DNA of 12,683 bases. Source: Clostridia bacterium (GTDB lineage: Bacteria; Bacillota_E; SLMV01; PUMD01). The stretch is taken from the NCBI GenBank assembly GCA_003562655.1, contig PWUC01000067.1, forward strand, positions 1 through 12,683. The letters are read 5' to 3'. Under the pieces are notes generated by a model. It worked only from the letters and a program-made list of their open reading frames with translations, searched no databases and was not told the origin of the DNA. The translations under genes and the position numbers were made by a program. Below, in pieces: positions 6,145-12,683 of the stretch (positions are counted from its first letter, which is position 1; each line of letters opens with the position of its first letter).

Positions 6145-8347
6145 TCCCCGGGGGAGGGCGCGGGGAAAGGCCAGGCCTTTTCGCCGCTTCCTCGCAGCCT
6201 GCAGGTTGTTTGTGAGCTCACCCCTGAAGGAGAACTCACCGGTGCGGAGGACCGCATGGGGGATCCTGTTCCTCCTTCTGCTGTCTGCTCTTTTCATAAG
6301 CAGTGCCCTCCCGCAGGATGTGGATGTCCGGGTCGGCGAGCCGGCTCCCTTCAATATCAAGGCTCCCAAGGATTTTACCGATCGCCCGGCCACCGAGCAG
6401 CTGCGCAGGCAGGCGATGGAAGAGGTTCCCGACGTCTATGAGCAGGATCCCGCCGTGCAGGCCGAGGTTCTCGGGAGCCTGCATCAGCTGTTCGATGACC
6501 TGCGACAGGTTCGCGATGCACTGGCCGAGGACGGCTCGGAAGCCGACGAGACCCCGGTACAATGGCCTCCGGAGGCAGCATCTGCAGTGCAGGACATCAT
6601 GCCGCTTTCTCTGGCAGTGGAGGAGGTGGAGGTGATCCTGGATGCCCGGGCCGAGGACATCGACCGGGCCGAGGCGCTGGCTGCGGAGACCCTGGACTCC
6701 ATGTTCGCCCAGGGCGTCAAGACCGAGAGCATCGATGCTTTTCGCGATCAGATCATGAGCGTGATGGTCGCCTCTGATCTGCCTCCCATCCTGCGCGAGG
6801 TCACCGGCAAGATCTCCGGTGAGCTGCTGCAGGCCAATCTGCTGTACCAGGCCGAGGAGACCGCCCAGCGGAGGCAGCTCGCCGCGGACAGTGTTCGGCC
6901 TGTGAGCATCGTCCGGGGTGAGATCGTGGTACCCGATGGCAAGGTGGTCACGGTGGAGGACCTGCTGAGGCTTCGCGATGCGGGGCTTCTGGGCACCGAC
7001 AGTCGCCTGCGGATCTACCTCAGTGCCTTCGCCTACGCCCTGCTTCTGCAGCTGCTCGTGGCCGGTTACCTGGTGCGGTTCAAGCCACAGATCTTCTACT
7101 CCGAATCCCGGTTGGTGCTCGCGGGTCTGGCCTTCATCGTCACCATCTTCGCATGTCGATTTGCCCTCGAGCTCTCCCCGTATATCATGCCTGTCGCAAC
7201 GGGGACCATGCTCCTGGCCATTCTGCTGGATGCAAATACTGCGGTGGTTCTGGGCCTGGCCATGGGGTTGAGCACGGCAGTGATCACCGGCGGCAATGTC
7301 CTCGCTGTGGTCATCAATCTGGTCGGTGCTACGATTGCGGCGCTTGCCGTGTCTGCCATCGAGGAGCGGACGGACATCATGCGCGCCGGTCTCTGGGTCA
7401 GCCTGGGCAATGTGGTGGCCCTGGTCTCGTATCTGCAGTACCAGGGAGGACTGGGCATCAGTGATCCGGTCCTCCTGAAGAGTGCCCTCTGGGCCGGGGG
7501 GAACGGAATTTTGTCAGCAGTGGTGGCCATTGGATTGCTTCCCTTCCTCGAGAGCTTCTTCGGGATCCTCACACCGGTGAAACTGCTGGAGCTGGCGAAT
7601 CCCAATCACCCCCTACTCCGTGAGCTCCTTGAGGAGGCACCGGGTACCTATCATCACAGTATGATGGTGGCAAATCTGGCCGAATCAGCCACTGAATCCG
7701 TGGGCGGTGACTCGCTATTGGCCCGGGTCGGGGCATACTATCACGATGTGGGTAAGGCCAGGCGTCCCTACTTCTTCGTGGAGAACCAGTTTGGCGGGGA
7801 GAACCCCCATGACAAACTGTCGCCAAATCTCAGTGCCCTCATCATCGTTTCTCACGTCAGGGATGGGGCTGAAATGGCCCGGGAGGCCGGTCTTCCCGAC
7901 TCGCTTCTTGAGTTTGTCGCCGAGCACCACGGGACCCTTCTGATCAAGTACTTTCACTCCAGGGCAGAGCGTATGAGTGAAGATGAGGAGGTGCCCGAGG
8001 ACAACTACCGTTATCCGGGTCCGAGACCTCAATCCAAGGAGACGGCGGTTGTGATGCTGGCAGATGCGGTGGAGGCTGCGGCCAGATCCCTCTCCCGTCC
8101 GACCCCGGACCGCATAAAGGGAGTGGTCCGGAGCATCATACACCAGCGGCTGGAAGAGGGTCAGCTGGACAAGTGTGATCTGACCTTCAAGGACCTTGAC
8201 CGGGTGGCGGAGAGTTTCACACGGGTTCTCTCGGGCGCATTCCATCACCGCCTGGAGTATCCTGAGAATGTGGTGGCCCAGATGAAGAAGGAGCAGGAGG
8301 ATGGAGACGATGGTGACGGTGGAGACGACGGTGCAGAAGGAGGTTGA
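6113..8347 (+). CDS. pgpH: 7TM-HD cyclic-di-AMP phosphodiesterase, PgpH/YqfF type
   Basis: Membrane phosphodiesterase of about 744 residues, predicted to hydrolyse c-di-AMP in the cytosol. From the ATG at 6113: a basic N-tail, a first membrane helix at about 47-64, then an outside 7TMR-HDED domain (about 65-300; VRVGEPAPFNIKAPKDF is typical). A group of seven helices follows (about 300-490), then a cytosolic HD domain that opens with NPNHPLLRELLEEAPGTYHH. Metal-binding residues include H514-H515 and the HD pair H544-D545 in YHDVGK, with EHHGT later. The tail is strongly acidic and glycine-rich (residues 725-744). Two starts compete: ATG 6113, overlapping phoH by 32 bases with a modest AAGG, and GTG 6242 with AAGGAG nine bases upstream, which leaves almost no N-tail. 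The longer form is preferred because the extra codons keep the GC-rich coding pattern. The 3' end overlaps ybeY by 47 bases. Confidence 0.93.
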   Translation: MKNTKGSRKNDPRGRARGKARPFRRFLAACRLFVSSPLKENSPVRRTAWGILFLLLLSALFISSALPQDVDVRVGEPAPFNIKAPKDFTDRPATEQLRRQAMEEVPDVYEQDPAVQAEVLGSLHQLFDDLRQVRDALAEDGSEADETPVQWPPEAASAVQDIMPLSLAVEEVEVILDARAEDIDRAEALAAETLDSMFAQGVKTESIDAFRDQIMSVMVASDLPPILREVTGKISGELLQANLLYQAEETAQRRQLAADSVRPVSIVRGEIVVPDGKVVTVEDLLRLRDAGLLGTDSRLRIYLSAFAYALLLQLLVAGYLVRFKPQIFYSESRLVLAGLAFIVTIFACRFALELSPYIMPVATGTMLLAILLDANTAVVLGLAMGLSTAVITGGNVLAVVINLVGATIAALAVSAIEERTDIMRAGLWVSLGNVVALVSYLQYQGGLGISDPVLLKSALWAGGNGILSAVVAIGLLPFLESFFGILTPVKLLELANPNHPLLRELLEEAPGTYHHSMMVANLAESATESVGGDSLLARVGAYYHDVGKARRPYFFVENQFGGENPHDKLSPNLSALIIVSHVRDGAEMAREAGLPDSLLEFVAEHHGTLLIKYFHSRAERMSEDEEVPEDNYRYPGPRPQSKETAVVMLADAVEAAARSLSRPTPDRIKGVVRSIIHQRLEEGQLDKCDLTFKDLDRVAESFTRVLSGAFHHRLEYPENVVAQMKKEQEDGDDGDGGDDGAEGG
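6227..6232 (+). promoter_or_regulatory. Internal Shine-Dalgarno sequence, possible second start of pgpH
   Basis: AAGGAG lies nine bases before the in-frame GTG at 6242. Initiation here would give a 701-residue protein beginning MRRTAWGILF, directly at the first membrane helix. It may be the true start, a second start, or chance. Confidence 0.4.
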
Positions 8348-8780
8348 GATACCGGGGCTGGCAGAACCCCTGGTCCGCCGGGCTGTGCGACGGGTGCTGG
8401 CCGGGTTTTCAGAACTGGATCCCAACCGGAGGCACATGGTGTCTGTGACCTTTGTGCACGAGGATGCGATGAGGGAACTCAACAGAGCGTACCGCGGCAT
8501 GGATTCTCCCACTGATGTACTGTCCTTTCCTCTTCTGTCTGACGATGAAGGGGAGATGTTCTCACTGCCGCAGGCAGAGGACGAAAATCACCTCGGTGAC
8601 GTGGTCATATGCCCGACCGAGATCTGCCCGGAGGCAGACCTGCTGCGAGAGATCGCCTTTCTGGCCTGTCACGGCACCCTGCATCTGGTGGGGTGCACCC
8701 ACTGCACTCCAGAGGGATTGCTCAGGATGAACCGGGCAACAGAGCATGCACTGGCCGGCGTATTTCCACCGGGGTTTTGA
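8301..8780 (+). CDS. ybeY: Endoribonuclease / rRNA maturation factor YbeY
   Basis: Zinc-dependent single-strand endoribonuclease (UPF0054) involved in 16S rRNA 3'-end maturation and ribosome quality control; 159 residues, the usual size. ELNRAYRGMDSPTDVLSFP (about 63-81) and HLGDVVICP (97-105) are family motifs. The metal site HGTLHLVGCTH supplies H124, H128 and H134, matching the H-x3-H-x5-H rule. The residues before the last His are C-T where most members have Y-D. RMNRATEHAL ends the domain. ATG 8301 has AAGGAG seven bases upstream; ATG 8310 has AGGAGG nine bases upstream and fits the usual N-terminal length better, so either may be used. The gene starts inside the end of pgpH (47-base overlap), and its binding sites lie in the codons for the acidic tail of that protein. 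It ends two bases before the dgkA-like start. Confidence 0.94.
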   Translation: METMVTVETTVQKEVEIPGLAEPLVRRAVRRVLAGFSELDPNRRHMVSVTFVHEDAMRELNRAYRGMDSPTDVLSFPLLSDDEGEMFSLPQAEDENHLGDVVICPTEICPEADLLREIAFLACHGTLHLVGCTHCTPEGLLRMNRATEHALAGVFPPGF

Positions 8781-8782
8781 CT

Positions 8783-9259
8783 GTGGGCGGGATACGGAGG
8801 TTTGCCGGGGATGTATCCTGCGCCGTCAACGGACTGAGGGCCGCCTGGTGCGAGGAGGAACACCTGCGATGGCAGGCGGGGGTTGCTTCCGTTGCGATTT
8901 TTCTGGCCCGCTGGACCGGACAGTCTGCCGGCGAAAGGGCGCTGGTGGTGGTCGCAGCCGCTGCGGTGATGGTGGCCCAGATTTTGAACTGGGTCCTGGA
9001 AAGAACCCTCGGATTGGTGACCACTGAGTATCATCCCACCGTAAGAAAGGCCAAGGATGCTGCCGCCGGTGCAGTGTTGATGACCGCCGCTGCTGCGGTG
9101 GTCGTGTTCTTCCTGATCATATGGCCCGATATGTCGTCTCTGGCCCCCGGCCTGGTCAGGGGGTGGACCCTGCATCGGGTCCAGCTTGCTGCAGAAATAC
9201 TGGTGGTCATCTGGGTTTTGTGGATGTCATTCCGAACATACGCAGCACCGAAGGGCTGA
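8783..9259 (+). CDS. DgkA/UdpK-family membrane protein with altered catalytic residues
   Basis: Integral membrane protein of 158 residues from the prokaryotic diacylglycerol/undecaprenol kinase family, which recycles membrane lipid carriers using ATP. Recognisable parts are NGLRAAWCEEEHLR (16-29), the N-x3-E core NWVLE (69-73), TEYHPTVRKAKDAAAGAV (81-98), and three membrane helices near 33-46, 53-69 and 93-114. A fourth hydrophobic helix near the C-terminus (about 134-150) is absent from E. coli DgkA. Aligned to the family motif E-x2-N-x3-E-x3-D, the first Glu (E69 in E. coli) is Gln66 here and the Asp (D80) is Gly77, while Asn69 and Glu73 remain. The protein may therefore be inactive or altered. 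The GTG at 8783 follows the ybeY stop by two bases with only a weak GGGG upstream, suggesting coupling. Position between ybeY and era is standard for dgkA in Bacillota. Family membership is firm; kinase activity is doubtful. Confidence 0.82.
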   Translation: MGGIRRFAGDVSCAVNGLRAAWCEEEHLRWQAGVASVAIFLARWTGQSAGERALVVVAAAAVMVAQILNWVLERTLGLVTTEYHPTVRKAKDAAAGAVLMTAAAAVVVFFLIIWPDMSSLAPGLVRGWTLHRVQLAAEILVVIWVLWMSFRTYAAPKG

Positions 9260-9265
9260 TCAAAT

Positions 9266-10336
9266 GTGAGATATCTTGCCATTCTGGCGATGGGGCTGAT
9301 TGCCGCCTCAGTCCTGCTGGCGGCATGTTCACGCGAGGCCGAACCGGTGGTGTCAGAGCCCGCCCCCGAGGAAGAGGAGGAGGAGGAGGAGGAGATTCCG
9401 GAGGAGGAGGAACCGGGTCCGTTCAATCCCTTCACCGGCCTGCCGGCGCCGGAGGAGAGCATCGCGCGCAGGCCCATCGCCGTGCTGGTTGACAATCACC
9501 CCGCTGCACGGCCCCAGGTGGGACTGGCGGAGGCGGATCTGGTCTTTGAGATGCTGGCCGAGGGCGGGTTGACCAGGTTGATGCCCATCTACCTGCAGGG
9601 GGAGCCTGAGGTGGTCGGGCCGGTCCGCAGTGCCCGCACCTACAAGCTGGACCTAGTCCTGGGCCTGGATGCCGTCATGGCTCACTGCGGGGCAAGTCCC
9701 GGGGCGTACCGGCAAATCGAGGACCTGAGGATGGAGGTCTTCAACGATCTCTGGGGAAGCGGAGGGTTCTTCAGGGATCCGCGTCCGGGGGTGAGCTACG
9801 AGCACACCCTGTTCACCCGGATCACCGATCTTCGCCCCCTGATGGGAGAGAGGGGGTTCGAACGCGATCAGACTCCGCCCGGGATGTGGCAGTTCGCCCG
9901 CGAAGGTCCACCCGATGTGCAGGGCACCCGGGTTGCTGATGAGATCACGATTCGTTTTCCGGGTTTTGGGTACACGGCATCCTTTCAGTACAGCCAGGAG
10001 CAGGGTCACTACCTGCGCTTCACCTCGGGCACAGAGCACCTGGACCGGGATACGGGTGAGCAGCTGGCGGCAGCCAATGTGATTGTAATGTGGGTTGAGA
10101 CCCGCGTCATACCGGGTGATACTGAGGGAAGATTGCAGATAAACCTAACGGGGGAAGGGGAGGGCCTGGTGGTCACTGCCGGACAGGCACGCGACATCAT
10201 CTGGAAGAAGATGGATGTCCGTTCTCCCCTTGAGCTTTACGAGTCATCCGGGGACGATCTGGTGGTGGCTCCCGGAGTGACCTGGATTGAACTGGTGCCT
10301 CTCAACGGAGAGGTCACGGTTAGGGAGATGAACTGA
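9266..10336 (+). CDS. DUF3048 (YerB-like) lipoprotein
   Basis: Predicted exported lipoprotein of 356 residues. The N-terminus is a lipoprotein signal (hydrophobic 4-18, lipobox LLAAC with Cys21). A glutamate-rich linker follows, with nine Glu at 35-43 and four at 46-49. The globular part begins at PFTGLPAPEESIARRPIAVL and matches the DUF3048/YerB family: VDNHPAARPQVGLAEADLVFE, then EPEVVGPVRSARTYKLDL, and a C-terminal half ending in DDLVVAPGVTWIELVP. The family's biochemical role is unknown. GTG 9266 is chosen because AAGGG lies ten bases upstream and the signal peptide starts here. It follows the dgkA-like stop by six bases and precedes era by two, so it belongs to the operon. In B. subtilis the slot between dgkA and era is held by cdd (cytidine deaminase); here it is this lipoprotein. 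The Glu tract is encoded by a GAG/GAA repeat that could vary in length. Confidence 0.88.
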   Translation: MRYLAILAMGLIAASVLLAACSREAEPVVSEPAPEEEEEEEEEIPEEEEPGPFNPFTGLPAPEESIARRPIAVLVDNHPAARPQVGLAEADLVFEMLAEGGLTRLMPIYLQGEPEVVGPVRSARTYKLDLVLGLDAVMAHCGASPGAYRQIEDLRMEVFNDLWGSGGFFRDPRPGVSYEHTLFTRITDLRPLMGERGFERDQTPPGMWQFAREGPPDVQGTRVADEITIRFPGFGYTASFQYSQEQGHYLRFTSGTEHLDRDTGEQLAAANVIVMWVETRVIPGDTEGRLQINLTGEGEGLVVTAGQARDIIWKKMDVRSPLELYESSGDDLVVAPGVTWIELVPLNGEVTVREMN

Positions 10337-10338
10337 CA

Positions 10339-11247
10339 ATGCAGAACGATCTCTCAGTGTCCGGTTTCGTCGCTGTCGTGGGCTTTTCCAATGTGGGCAA
10401 GTCAACGCTGGTCAACGCCCTGGTGGGGCAGAAGATATCCATCGTATCGGAGAAGCCCCAGACCACCAGGAACCGGATACGCGGCATACTGAACACCGAG
10501 GACATGCAGATCATCTTCGTGGACACGCCCGGGATCCAGCGGCCCAGGGATCGCCTCGAGGAGCACATGGTCCGGGGGGCCCGCAGCGTCGTGGGGGATG
10601 TGGATGTCAACCTCCTTGTCGTTGACGGATCGAGGAAGAGGCCGGGCCGTGGTGACATGGCCTGCGCCGACCTGGTGGACGGGGCTCACTTGCCGGCCAT
10701 TCTGGTGGTCAACAAGATGGATGCTGTACCGGCTGAGCAGAGGGAAGAGCGGCTCGACGCATATCGGTCCCTGGGTGATTTCGACGCAGTGGTGGCGGCC
10801 TCGGCGCTGCACGGTCACAACCTGGACGTTCTGATGGACGAGATCGTGACCCGTCTGCCCGCGGGACCGAGGTATTTTCCCCGCGAGCTGGCCACGGACC
10901 AGTCCATGCCCTTTCAGGTGGCTGAACTGATAAGGGAGAAGATCCTGGAGCTGACCGAGCAGGAGGTGCCCTATTCGGTGGCAGTGGCCATCGTCCAGGC
11001 GGAACAGAGAAAGGGGGGCAACTACTACCTGGCCGCCGACATCCTGGTGGAGCGTGACTCGCAGAAGGGGATTCTCATCGGCAGGGGCGGCAGGATGATC
11101 AAGACCATTGGTGAGCGCAGCCGGAAAGAGGTGGAGCGGGTCCTCGGGGTCAAGGTCTATCTTGAGCTCTACGTGAGAGTGCAGAAGAGGTGGCGGGACA
11201 GTCACGTGATATTGAGGGAACTGGGACTGCAATGGGAGAGAGAGTGA
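10339..11247 (+). CDS. era: GTPase Era
   Basis: Essential 302-residue GTPase that binds the 3' end of 16S rRNA and assists 30S assembly. The G domain has G1 GFSNVGKST (about 15-23; most Era proteins read GRPNVGKST, so F and S are variants), switch I PQTTRNRI, G3 DTPG, G4 NKMD and G5 SAL. The C-terminal KH domain contains GILIGRGGRMIKTIGERSR, the RNA-binding GxxG loop. The length is normal and the end (WRDSHVILRELGL) is typical. It starts two bases after the DUF3048 stop and ends seven bases before recO. Its place with ybeY and recO agrees with a shared role in ribosome maturation and the usual Bacillota order. Confidence 0.97.
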   Translation: MQNDLSVSGFVAVVGFSNVGKSTLVNALVGQKISIVSEKPQTTRNRIRGILNTEDMQIIFVDTPGIQRPRDRLEEHMVRGARSVVGDVDVNLLVVDGSRKRPGRGDMACADLVDGAHLPAILVVNKMDAVPAEQREERLDAYRSLGDFDAVVAASALHGHNLDVLMDEIVTRLPAGPRYFPRELATDQSMPFQVAELIREKILELTEQEVPYSVAVAIVQAEQRKGGNYYLAADILVERDSQKGILIGRGGRMIKTIGERSRKEVERVLGVKVYLELYVRVQKRWRDSHVILRELGLQWERE

Positions 11248-11254
11248 CGATCTC

Positions 11255-11995
11255 TTGCGGGGATACACCGTTGAGGCCATCGTTCTGAGTCGTCGGGATC
11301 TCGGTGAACGGGACCGCCTGGTGACGGTTCTGAGTCGGGACCGGGGGAAGGTTCGTGCGGTGGTCCGGGGGGCGAGCAGAGCAGACAGTAAGCTGGCCGC
11401 ACTGGTGCAACCCTTCAGCAGGAGCAGGCTGGACCTCTGGAGGGGGCGATCCCTTGACGGGGTGCGGGGCGGTGAGGTCCTGGAGAGCTTCCGCGGGCTG
11501 CGCACGGAATTTGAGGGTATAGCCTATGCCTCCTGCATGGCCGAGATCGCCGGGTACATCTCCCAGGAGGGCGAGAGCGACGAACCGTTGTACCTGCTGC
11601 TGCTCACCTGCTACCGGGCCCTGGAGCGCGGGATGGATCCGCCCCGGATCGGGACCTTTTTTTGTGTGCGGGTGATGAAGGTGCTGGGGGTCTTTCCCGT
11701 TCTGGATCAGTGCGTGGTCTGCGGCGAGCCCGCCGGGGCTGATGCTTCCCTCGGGTTCTCCCTGGGAGGCGTCGCCTGTGTGCGGTGCCGCAGGGGGGAC
11801 GGTCCGGGGGTGACCCTGGCGGATCGACTGTGTCGTCTGGCCCTGCGCATGCGGGACATGCACCCGAGTGAGCTGGTCAGCCTCCGGTCGCCGAGGGAGG
11901 ATCTTCTGGCCCTGTCGGAGGTGTTCCTCGATTATGCAGAGTTTCAGCTGGACCGGCGGGTGAACTCGCGCAGCTTTCTGGATATACTAGGATGA
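11255..11995 (+). CDS. recO: DNA repair protein RecO
   Basis: Recombination mediator of 246 residues that loads RecA on SSB-coated single-stranded DNA with RecF/RecR and anneals strands. The N-terminal OB fold starts YTVEAIVLSRRDLGERDRLV, followed by KVRAVVRGASR. The middle is helical (ASCMAEIAGYIS). The zinc finger is complete: C153-x2-C156 in QCVVCG and C175-x2-C178 in ACVRCR. The start is a TTG at 11255, the only candidate that keeps the first strand complete; the GA-rich sequence before it is a weak binding site, so coupling to era (seven bases upstream) is probable. The TGA stop lies within ATGA, and this ATG (11992) is an alternative, less likely start for the next gene. Confidence 0.95.
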   Translation: MRGYTVEAIVLSRRDLGERDRLVTVLSRDRGKVRAVVRGASRADSKLAALVQPFSRSRLDLWRGRSLDGVRGGEVLESFRGLRTEFEGIAYASCMAEIAGYISQEGESDEPLYLLLLTCYRALERGMDPPRIGTFFCVRVMKVLGVFPVLDQCVVCGEPAGADASLGFSLGGVACVRCRRGDGPGVTLADRLCRLALRMRDMHPSELVSLRSPREDLLALSEVFLDYAEFQLDRRVNSRSFLDILG

Positions 11996-12027
11996 GTGGT
12001 ATTCAAGACGCGAGTGGGAGGACGACC

Positions 12028-12474
12028 ATGAATGATTTGGAGAGAATCGATGCGGTGCGAGAGCGGACAGGTGTCAGCTATCGCCGGGCCAGGGAAGCTC
12101 TTCAGCGCACCGACCGAGACGTCATTGAAGCCCTGATCTACCTGGAGGACGGCAGCAGGGAGCACACCTGGGCCGAGCAGATCCAGGTCAGGGGCAATGA
12201 TCTGATTGACAGCGTCCGATCCCTCATACGGGAGGGAAATGTTCGGCGCATCATCATACGACAGGACGGTCGGACCCTGGTGGAGTTTCCGGTTACGGTG
12301 GGAGCCCTGGGGGCCCTGCTGGTGCCGAGCCTCGCCGCTCTGGGTGCCGTGGCTGCACTGGTGACCGAGTGCACCATACTGGTGCAGCGGCGCGAATCGG
12401 AGGACCGTTCGGATCCGGAGACGGACGACGGGGTCGGCGAAGACGAGGTGGGGGATGAGTCCGACCGCGAATGA
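12028..12474 (+). CDS. UBA-like / DUF4342 domain protein
   Basis: Small protein of 148 residues. Residues 1-42 (LERIDAVRERTGVSYRRARE, then ALIYLED) form a three-helix UBA/TS-N-like fold, the type found at the start of elongation factor Ts and NAC. A DUF4342-type part follows (DSVRSLIREGNVRRIII, then a strand pair RTLVEFPVTVG) with one hydrophobic helix at about 89-113. The tail is acidic. The ATG at 12028 has GGGAGG six bases upstream and starts exactly at the UBA-like fold. The ATG at 11992 overlapping the recO stop would only add twelve non-conserved residues. Function is unknown. The hydrophobic helix suggests membrane attachment, with the UBA-like part in the cytosol. It lies between recO and glyQ, where B. 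subtilis has yqzL. Confidence 0.8.
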   Translation: MNDLERIDAVRERTGVSYRRAREALQRTDRDVIEALIYLEDGSREHTWAEQIQVRGNDLIDSVRSLIREGNVRRIIIRQDGRTLVEFPVTVGALGALLVPSLAALGAVAALVTECTILVQRRESEDRSDPETDDGVGEDEVGDESDRE

Positions 12475-12565
12475 CCAGCGGTGACAGGCTGAGGACGGGA
12501 GAGTCTCATCCGCAGTGTTGTCGTGGGTGTCGGGCGATGAGGAGGCGGCAGTGGTCTTGTGCGGC

Positions 12566-12573
12566 GGAGGAGG
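12566..12573 (+). promoter_or_regulatory. Ribosome-binding site of glyQ
   Basis: GGAGGAGG lies six bases before the GTG at 12580 and fixes that start. The 105 bases between the previous stop and glyQ are G-rich. I see no T-box antiterminator sequence and no terminator there, which suggests glyQ is read through from the operon. Confidence 0.75.
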
Positions 12574-12579
12574 TGGAGA

Positions 12580-12683
12580 GTGAGGTTTCAGGACATAATC
12601 ACATCCCTGAACGAGTTCTGGAGAGATCAGGGTTGCGCACTGTCGCAGCCCTATGACATTGAAAAGGGTGCGGGCACCATGAA
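12580..12683 (+). CDS. glyQ: Glycyl-tRNA synthetase alpha subunit, N-terminal start (3' end outside window)
   Basis: The first 34 codons of the alpha subunit of tetrameric class II glycyl-tRNA synthetase, which activates glycine for tRNA-Gly together with the beta subunit GlyS. The visible sequence [19 protein letters not shown], then [14 protein letters not shown], is the highly conserved N-terminus of GlyQ. The start is a GTG with a strong ribosome-binding site. The frame is still open at the right edge; glyS would be expected beyond it. The recO-to-glyQ order is standard in Bacillota. Confidence 0.95.
   Translation, partial: MRFQDIITSLNEFWRDQGCALSQPYDIEKGAGTM

Noticed and set aside
4921..6393. 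490-codon minus-strand open frame across yqfD, phoH and pgpH
   Set aside because: It is the antisense shadow of three well-supported genes with clear family motifs on the plus strand.
10402..11505. 367-codon minus-strand open frame across era and recO
   Set aside because: It is an antisense shadow in GC-rich sequence; the plus strand carries the complete Era and RecO motifs.
12475..12579. T-box riboswitch before glyQ
   Set aside because: The gap is only 105 bases, and I see no T-box antiterminator sequence or terminator stem.
1..12683. CRISPR array, tRNA/rRNA gene, defence system or prophage
   Set aside because: No spaced direct repeats, no RNA-gene sequences and no defence or phage protein signatures were seen on either strand.

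Overview
The window looks like a chromosomal segment of an endospore-forming, GC-rich member of the Bacillota (Clostridia or Limnochordia-like). The support is gene order plus content: the sporulation pair yqfC-yqfD runs straight into phoH, a 7TM-HD (PgpH-type) c-di-AMP phosphodiesterase, ybeY, a DgkA-family gene, era, recO and glyQ. This is the classic Bacillota housekeeping cluster. The separate glyQ (alpha subunit) reading frame at the right edge fits bacteria with the two-subunit glycyl-tRNA synthetase. I cannot name the species.

Layout. (1) Bases 1-1717 hold the C-terminal two thirds of the disaggregase ClpB, followed at once by a strong hairpin (1717-1757). (2) Bases 1758-2170 hold no intact gene. 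The right half contains a decayed stretch resembling the helix-turn-helix of an IS66-type accessory protein (TnpA). ClpB and this stretch look less GC-rich than what follows. (3) Bases 2171-3391 (minus strand) encode a saccharopine dehydrogenase-family oxidoreductase most like lysine 6-dehydrogenase. (4) A 291-base divergent spacer carries a sigma-E-like sporulation promoter 33 bases before yqfC. (5) From 3683 to the right edge every gene is on the plus strand, nearly all overlapping or separated by fewer than 35 bases: yqfC, yqfD, phoH, 7TM-HD phosphodiesterase, ybeY, dgkA-like, a DUF3048 lipoprotein, era, recO, a UBA-like/DUF4342 gene and the start of glyQ.

The plus-strand genes probably form one long transcription unit. 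It joins sporulation membrane functions (YqfC/YqfD), second-messenger turnover (PgpH-like), ribosome and 16S rRNA maturation (YbeY, Era, possibly PhoH), recombinational repair (RecO) and tRNA charging (GlyQ). No new defence or mobile system is visible. The observations most worth checking are the DgkA-family protein, which has lost two acidic active-site residues and gained a fourth membrane helix; the sigma-E-like promoter; a possible AUA start codon in phoH; and the DUF3048 lipoprotein at the place where B. subtilis has cdd.
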